Source: Dactylonectria macrodidyma
Taxonomy: Eukaryota; Ascomycota; Sordariomycetes; Hypocreales; Nectriaceae
NCBI GenBank assembly: GCA_020744425.1
Contig: JAGMUV010000014.1
Location: 1-64,000 of the forward strand
Direction: 5' to 3'
Length of the DNA: 64,000 bases
Below are positions 58,374 to 64,000 of this stretch, piece by piece. The position numbers and the translations under genes are program-made. Each line of letters begins with the position of its first letter. The stretch's first letter is position 1. Below the pieces are notes generated by a model. It was not told the DNA's origin, ran no database searches, and saw only the letters and a list, made by a program, of their open reading frames with translations.

Positions 58374-59204
58374 ATGACCACCATCGTCGACTCCTCGACG
58401 CAGGCAGCGCCAAATATGACGCCTGAGTATGAGGTCAAGCTCCTGCTCAAACCCACCGCAGTCCTCGACCCCAATAAAGAGCTCAAGAGCACCGTCCTGT
58501 CGACTTTCGACATGCCCCCAAGCGTCACAGAGCTGAATGTCCAGTTTCTCGACACAAGCAACAAGGACCTCTATACCGCCGGCTGGAGCGCCCGCATCCG
58601 CAAGATTGAGAAAGAGGATGACCTGGAGCTGACTTATAAGAAGCGGTATGACATTATAAGCGGTGACATTGATGCCGCGCTCACTACGGCCAATAACGAT
58701 GGTTTCGACGCCGGCGACGCGAAGTACGAGGCGCAAGTCGAATGGGGCTACCAGAAACAGACACTCTCTATCAGCCGCAAGAAAAAGGCGGAGGATTCTG
58801 GGAATACCGGGGTGGACCTGCCGGGGCTGAGCGAATCGTGTGCAATGCTGGTCGACAAAGCGCCCGATAAGTTCGACAACTCGCTGGGCAGCAACTGGGG
58901 CACCGGCGTGTTAGCAAAGTCGCGTATTTTTGGACCGGTCTTCGCCAGGCGCTCCATTGGCACGTGGGAGGGGATGCGGCTCTACATCGAGGTCTGGCCC
59001 ATCCTCGACTGCGCGGGCACGGGATTCGACTACCTCGTCGAGGCGTCTTTCAAAACGGAGAAAAGCACGACAGCTTCGACTAAGCACGACAGCTTCATCT
59101 CCTACCTGCAGGGCAAGGGTTGGTTTCTCCCGGAGGACTCGCTGAAGACGCAGCTCATTATGGAGCGCTATGATAGGGAAAATTTGGGGGCGGCAGCCCA
59201 ATGA
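58374..59204 (+). CDS. CYTH-domain protein (triphosphate tunnel metalloenzyme superfamily)
   Basis: An intronless 276-residue frame. The CYTH hallmark ExExK is present at E18-Y-E-V-K22 (PEYEVKLLL). Further superfamily-like strands follow: QFLDTSNKDLYTAGWSARIR, then DDLELTYKKRY, matching the positions where such proteins bind triphosphate with alternating acidic and basic residues. A C-terminal strand has YLVEASFKTE. The enzymes of this fold hydrolyse inorganic, nucleoside or thiamine triphosphates or make cAMP; which applies here cannot be told. The start at 58374 has a good context (caccATGacc); the longer frame from 58275 adds a low-complexity leader. No signal peptide. Confidence 0.82.
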   Translation: MTTIVDSSTQAAPNMTPEYEVKLLLKPTAVLDPNKELKSTVLSTFDMPPSVTELNVQFLDTSNKDLYTAGWSARIRKIEKEDDLELTYKKRYDIISGDIDAALTTANNDGFDAGDAKYEAQVEWGYQKQTLSISRKKKAEDSGNTGVDLPGLSESCAMLVDKAPDKFDNSLGSNWGTGVLAKSRIFGPVFARRSIGTWEGMRLYIEVWPILDCAGTGFDYLVEASFKTEKSTTASTKHDSFISYLQGKGWFLPEDSLKTQLIMERYDRENLGAAAQ

Positions 59205-60658
59205 AGAGGAAACCCCTTACAGACTAAGAGCAAGAAATTGCATCAGCTCCGTTCATTGTTACGGCAAATAAAGATATACTTGTGTAAAAGGGTCATGGCG
59301 ATGGTGAAACTAAATGGAATCGTTGTTGTGATAACCGCCGAAATAACACGTCTTTGATCATCTATTAAAACAGTTTATTTTAGCCATGCCAACGAGAAAT
59401 CGCTACTTAATAGAGGGGAAGGTGCAGGCCATATTTGTGGCGACAGTTACGGCGGAGCCTTTTCCTTTGTTCCCCGGGACGCCTGAGAGCACCACATTCT
59501 AGCCCTTCAGCACGCCCAGAATGTAGATGTTGAAATCACCTTCCTTTGCTGGCAATCATGCGTAGCCGCTTGAGACTTGCGGCTCCTAGATCAATCGGGA
59601 TGCCGCTAAGTGCCAATTCTCAGGAAACGATTTGCTATCACTTATCTCACAGTGATTTGCATGTGATATTCAACGCACCAATCATAGATATTCCCAGTGG
59701 TAGGGCTCGACATGCTGACACAGGCTGTTGTCATCTTGCATACAGCGTTGAATTTACCATGTGATATAAATCTTAGGATGAAAAAGCCCTTGGGAGTTAT
59801 CATTGGGCTTGATATTCACGACACCACAAGAAGAGGGGCTTCTATACTTACCCTATGAGGGTGAGCAAGGAGATTGGGAAAGTCGTGGATATGTAGATGC
59901 TTTAACCCACGCCCTTGAAGTGACAATGTTCCAGCTTAACAAATGATGATTCACACGTGCAGCAGAGTAAGAAGCTTTTTGGACTTGTCGCATGGAATTT
60001 CATGATGACGTGCGTAATGCTATGATGTCTACGTATTTTCAGCACGTGAAAGTTCCTGCCAAGGAACCACTACAAGACCTCTTGCTAGACTCCAAATACG
60101 ATAGCCATTATTATTCCTACATCATCATCAAAGTGCGTCGCTCTAGTATGTTGCTCTCCAGCGAGATGTCCGAGAGACTCAACAGGCCGACGCGCTCCCA
60201 GTTTGTATACTCGTTGGCTGCTGGTGGATGCTGTTCTTGAACGATGAGAACCTTCATCTCCTTACTATTGCCCTTGTGTTGTACGACGATGCCGAGCCAT
60301 GAGCCATGGCCCCTCTAACAACCTCTGTCGCCAGTTTTGCACGACTGAAGCGCCGTTCTCACGTGGCCGAACATAGTCAGAAGGCGAGTAGTCATTCCGA
60401 GTCGGGTAATAAGTTCCATCCCATACAGGGTCGCCAATCGCCACGATGCCTTTCCAATCGTGCCTCTTCTCATGGGTGTTATATTGCGTGTAGAGGCGGG
60501 CCGTGACTATGCATGCTCGGATACAAAGGACGTAGTGGCGACCCGAGAAGCCGATATCAGACGGAACTTCCTCCTCGCTCATGGCCTGGACAAGCCGTCG
60601 GTAGCAATCGTTTCAGGGAATGATAGTCGTCCCGTTGCAGACAACGGACAGGTCCACG
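59205..60658. other. Intergenic region
   Basis: Only short frames. A minus-strand frame at 60265-60582 (SEEEVPSDIGFSG..., DPVWDGTYYPTRNDY) is open but unrecognised and may be an old exon linked to the ankyrin fragment. Confidence 0.45.
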
Positions 60659-61030
60659 TCAAACCCGCTGCTGCAGACGAGGCTGGGCGGCTCTCCAGAG
60701 ACCACACCACGCCAACCCGTCCAGGACCAGCTGGGGAATTCGCGTCGTCGACACGACAACCACGTGGCCGCCGTGTGAGGCGTACCACAGCGGTACCACC
60801 TGCTCCAAATCCTGCCAGTTGGGATTTGCGCCGTGCTTGAGAAGCTGAAACACGACAGCCGTATGGCTGTTTTCCGCAGCGAGTGGCAGAGGTGTTCGGC
60901 CGTCGTAGTCTCTCGCGTTGACGTCTAAGTGCGGCTCTGCCCGAAGTAGAGCCTTAACCACGCTATCGTCGCCTGCCTGCACGGCACGTAAAAGTGGAGT
61001 CTGGCCGTAGCTTGCTTGAACACAAGACAT
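60659..61030 (-). pseudogene. Ankyrin-repeat protein fragment
   Basis: A 123-codon frame with about two and a half ankyrin repeats: GQTPLLRAVQAGDDSVVKALL, then GRTPLPLAAENSHTAVVFQLL and a decayed third, VPLWYASHGGHVVVV. Helix-turn consensus (TPL.xA...G...VV..LL) is clear for the first two. The third loses the pattern and the frame ends soon after. A complete ankyrin protein would have several more repeats. It may be the first exon of a gene that is otherwise broken, or a short relic; no partner domain is visible in the next 400 bases of the coding strand. Confidence 0.65.
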
Positions 61031-61689
61031 AATTCGGGGTAGAAAGAGAGGATGCCTGTGCTGTATTTGATATCAAGAACGGAAGCGTATTTTAGGCATG
61101 TGTGAGCTGGACAGTGGGTTATTATAAAAGAGTAGGAAGGACATACACACAGATAGGAATGTGGGCAGTATCCTATCAGGTAGAGACATCAGAAGAACGC
61201 GTGGGCATGCTAACACAAAGCAACCAGGCCAGACCTAACCCCTCATGATCCGGGGTTCTCCCCCAGTAGTCTGGGGAAATCCGTGGCTGTATCTGATTGA
61301 CTGGCTGGCCGAGGTAAGCATATGTCCTCAGTCATGGCTGAAGTACGTTGATATTTGAAATCCCCCGAGATGAGTTACACACAACACAGTACGTACACAT
61401 CATGTACTGCCGAAGGTCAACAACAGAGGTCGTACGGAGTGAGCATCACGGGGATTCGAATTATGGGCCATCCTGCTGGTCAAACCAGTAGGCCACCCAG
61501 CTTGATCAATATGCATTGCCGTGTTACGGATCGACTGCACGGTACTTGCTACAACTACGTCACCTACAATTTCGGAGAGGCCGAGCGGCCTCGCTCGTAT
61601 TGTATGTGGTGTGGTGGCGCAGTTTCCGAGACATTGGACCTCGAGACCGAGCTATGCGAGCTTAGTGACCCGCGGACGTCTAGCAACCC
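61031..61689. other. Intergenic region
   Basis: No gene recognised; open frames here do not resemble coding sequence. Confidence 0.45.
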
Positions 61690-62300
61690 AAATTGACGGT
61701 TTGCAGAGCATGTCTGCTGGTGATGGAAATTGGCACCCGCCTTCATGGCGTCGCCGAGCAGGATGAGGCAATCACCAAGTAGCCGTCCACCGGCCCAGGC
61801 GATAGTGCTAGTAATCTCAGAACCGGCAGGGTAAGAAAACTCCGTCAGAACCTCAAGAATGACGGGGATAATGGCAAGCGACGCAACACCTAAGACACCG
61901 AGAAGAGCATATAGGCCAGCAACGTCCCTTGCCATTGGCACCCATATCAAGACCAGGTAGCAGAGGGTTCCAAAAAAAGACGTTGTATTTAATTACGAGC
62001 AGGAACTTCCTAGTTCGGTCAACAATCAGTGCTAAAATACCAGAGGCTACCAGTCCTAAAACAATGAGCAAAACGCCGCCGATGCCAGCCTCGGAGTCAG
62101 AAAAGCCATATAGTTTGACGATCTAGTTAATCAGACTCGCTGTGGAGACGAAGAGGCCAGTGAAGATCCAGAGGGGAATGATAATGAGAAAGCACTCGAG
62201 CGAGGTGATCAGTGCGCGCAGAGATTAGCGAATTGACGGCCGTCTTGTGGCACTCGAGTGTGCTGGTGGAGTGGCCGGCGTGCCCGGTATGAAAAAGCCG
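61690..62300 (-). pseudogene. Decayed MFS transporter fragment (FLVCR/DIRC2-like)
   Basis: Minus-strand segments match the C-terminal half of a major facilitator family transporter. They are ALITSLECFLIIIPLWIFTG, then IVKLYGFSDSEAGIGG and LGLVASGILALIVDRTRKFL. After a frame change come VAGLYALLGVLGVASLAI and EVLTEFSYPAGSEITSTIAW; the E-x-TYP-like block is typical of FLVCR-type members. A TAG interrupts SLIN-stop-IVK near 62127, and the frame shifts at a run of seven A (about 61972-61978 on the + strand). The N-terminal half is absent. Its former substrate cannot be inferred. Confidence 0.75.
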
Positions 62301-62559
62301 ATACCAGCCTTTCGATGACCAGAAAGAGACACAGGACCGATTGCCAAGAGACGTTATTTTGTGTGACGATACTGAAGAGGCTGCGTCACTTGTTTAGATT
62401 CCATACGTGCAATTTGGAGTTTTGATTGCTAGGTTCTGCACCTCAATATTGTCTCTTATTGCCCTCCGTGCTTGTTGAGCCCCTCCTTCACAATGCTCCA
62501 GGCCACAATGGCTCATTCTATTCAAAATACAAGATTGTAAATTACTGCACCTTTCTATC
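62301..62559. other. Spacer between MFS relic and ABC transporter 3' end
   Basis: Short region without a recognised feature; probably the ABC transporter 3' UTR. Confidence 0.4.
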
Positions 62560-64000
62560 TCAAGGACGCTCTTCCAGGCTTTGCAAATTTACCAACTCAG
62601 CATAATACCCACTTTTACGAAGCAATTCGCCATGTTTTCCTTGCTCTACGATACGACCTTGATCAAATACGAATATGACATCGGCTTTCTGAATCGTGCT
62701 GAGTCGATGCGCAACGGCAATGGTGGTGCGCCCCTTTGCTACCTTGTCGAGTGCTGCCTGGACGACATGCTCGGATTCAGAATCGAGCGCAGATGTAGCC
62801 TCATCTAGAAGAAGGATTTTTGGGTCGCGAATCAGGGCCCGAACGATGGCAATGCGCTGTTTCTGCCCTCCCGATAGCAGAGCTCCCTTGCTCCCAACGG
62901 TTGTTTCGAGGCCATCGGGTAGGGAAACAATGAAATCATGGATTTTGGCCTCACGACAGGCACGCTCAATGGAACTATCAGAAACGTCTCCTTCTGAAGT
63001 TCCTAGAAGAATGTTTTCCCTGATGGTTCCTTGATAGAGTGTAGGCTCCTGGCTAACGAGGGCTATCAGAGCGCGGTAGTCATTGACGTTGAGGGTGCTG
63101 ATATCTTTGCCGTCGATGAATACACCGCCTTTAATCGGGTTATAAAATCTCTCAAGCAATGAGATGCTGGTGCTTTTTCCGCAGCCTGAAGCGCCGACTA
63201 AAGCGACATATTGGCCGGGACGGATGTCGAGATCAATACCACGGAGAACAGGCTGATCAAGCCGCGTAGGGTAGCGAAAGTGCACATTGCGAAACTCGAT
63301 ATGGCCTTCGACGCTGGCAACTGCTTCGCCCTCTTGAGACCAAGTATCAATCTTCGGCTCTCTGTCAACCAGTTCCTTTAGTTCCTGTGCAGCTGAATAC
63401 GCTTTGCTCATATCACCAGCATAGGTAAAGACGGCGCCAGCGGATTGTGCACTAAAGATGACCGATGCAAAGCAGACGAAAAACTGGAACATCGAGTATT
63501 GCCCCTTTGCGATCAGTGTTCCACCATACCAGAAGCAGAGCGCAAAAATAAGGAAAGTCAGAGATTCCGAGAGTGCGAAGAGGAGTGTTGATTTGGACAC
63601 GGAAATCAAGCTTGACCGTTGCTGCTCTGCCAATGATTTCTGGTATTGGCGCAGGATGTCCTCCTCACGAGTGAGAGATGCAATAGTGCGGATTGACGAC
63701 ACTGCCTCCGAGGCATAGCTTGCCGATTCCACGTACGCGTTCTTACAACGACGTTCATAGTGGGAAAGTATCCAGAGACGGAAGTAGCCGCAAGCAAGCA
63801 ATATGGGAACCGTCGAGGTACAGACTAGCGCAAGCTTCCACCCGATTGCAATGCCAACGATCAATCCCGCTACCAGAGTCGTGGTGACCATCAGAAGAGT
63901 TCCCAAGGTCACACCACTAAGCCCAGCAAGGTCCGCTGTTTTAGTCGACAGAAACGATGTAAGCGCACCGGACGTGTTCTTTTCGACGTCGAAGAAGCAA
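62560..64000 (-). CDS. ABCB-type (MDR/P-glycoprotein-like) ABC transporter, C-terminal part, cut by window edge
   Basis: An ATP-driven membrane exporter. The open frame runs from the right window edge (in frame through CFFDVEKNTSGALTSFLSTK) to the stop at 62560, about 480 codons. It holds the second transmembrane domain (helices around GTLLMVTTTLVAGLIVGIAI and LLFALSESLTFLIFALCFWY) and a complete nucleotide-binding domain. That domain has Walker A GASGCGKST, the Q-loop VSQEPTLYQG, signature LSGGQKQR, Walker B ILLLDEATSALDS and the H-loop AVAHRLST. The 'ENTSGALTSFLST' stretch is typical of the C-terminal half of full-length fungal ABCB proteins, so a first half is expected beyond 64,000. No intron is seen. 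Such pumps export drugs, pheromones or metabolites; the cargo is unknown. Confidence 0.93.
   Translation of the reverse strand, partial: CFFDVEKNTSGALTSFLSTKTADLAGLSGVTLGTLLMVTTTLVAGLIVGIAIGWKLALVCTSTVPILLACGYFRLWILSHYERRCKNAYVESASYASEAVSSIRTIASLTREEDILRQYQKSLAEQQRSSLISVSKSTLLFALSESLTFLIFALCFWYGGTLIAKGQYSMFQFFVCFASVIFSAQSAGAVFTYAGDMSKAYSAAQELKELVDREPKIDTWSQEGEAVASVEGHIEFRNVHFRYPTRLDQPVLRGIDLDIRPGQYVALVGASGCGKSTSISLLERFYNPIKGGVFIDGKDISTLNVNDYRALIALVSQEPTLYQGTIRENILLGTSEGDVSDSSIERACREAKIHDFIVSLPDGLETTVGSKGALLSGGQKQRIAIVRALIRDPKILLLDEATSALDSESEHVVQAALDKVAKGRTTIAVAHRLSTIQKADVIFVFDQGRIVEQGKHGELLRKSGYYAELVNLQSLEERP

Overview
The window is nuclear DNA of a filamentous ascomycete, most likely a Eurotiales-type (Aspergillus/Penicillium-like) fungus. 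This rests on short 46-81 nt introns with CTAAC/CTGAC-like branch points, mitochondrial presequences, a Zn2Cys6 regulator, secreted plant-polymer enzymes (GMC oxidoreductase, CE1 esterase, RNase T2), and transposons bearing the TpA-rich, stop-codon-riddled signature of repeat-induced point mutation (RIP). The species cannot be named from the sequence alone.

Bases 1 to about 18,570 are a nested transposon island with no intact gene. A RIP-mutated Ty3/Gypsy chromovirus-type element (about 296-8746, + strand; gag, protease, RT, RNase H, integrase and chromodomain remnants) contains a 1.43 kb gag-only LTR element (1565-2992, - strand, 172 bp LTRs, 5 bp TSD) and a TIR/MITE element (4796-5224). A Tad1-like LINE (about 9290-12716, resuming at 18217) is interrupted by a complete but RIP-mutated Ty1/Copia element (12717-18211, - strand, 179 bp LTRs), which itself carries a second, well-preserved MITE of the same family (13204-13641). 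A ~295 bp stretch of the Gypsy unit is repeated in inverted orientation at base 1.

Bases 19,250-27,180 are gene-dense and functionally coherent. An ETHE1-like persulfide dioxygenase (-) and a sulfide:quinone oxidoreductase (+) are divergently transcribed from a shared ~640 bp promoter. A mitochondrial dicarboxylate carrier and a cyanide hydratase follow. Hydrogen sulfide and cyanide both poison cytochrome oxidase, so this looks like a respiratory-poison detoxification neighbourhood. The carrier and the hydratase each appear to need a very small exon (5 nt and 10 nt).

Bases 27,470-43,400 mix intact genes with gene relics. Intact: an F-box-like protein, a secreted RNase T2 and an AlcR-type Zn2Cys6 regulator. 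Relics: a GUP1-like MBOAT pseudogene with RIP-type stops, a zinc-less alcohol dehydrogenase relic abutting a nitronate monooxygenase 3' fragment, and an amidase with a frameshift and a nonsense codon.

Bases 44,180-64,000 carry an eight-exon secreted protein of unknown function, a secreted GMC oxidoreductase, a copper amine oxidase 3' relic, a CE1 esterase, an M4 protealysin-like metallopeptidase (probably of bacterial origin, with a doubled propeptide-like motif), a CYTH-domain protein, an ankyrin fragment, a decayed MFS transporter, and the 3' part of an ABCB-type ABC transporter running off the right edge. The abundance of decayed accessory genes beside a large RIP-mutated island suggests a fast-evolving, possibly subtelomeric or otherwise gene-poor chromosomal context. 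No rRNA gene, CRISPR array or convincing tRNA gene was seen.
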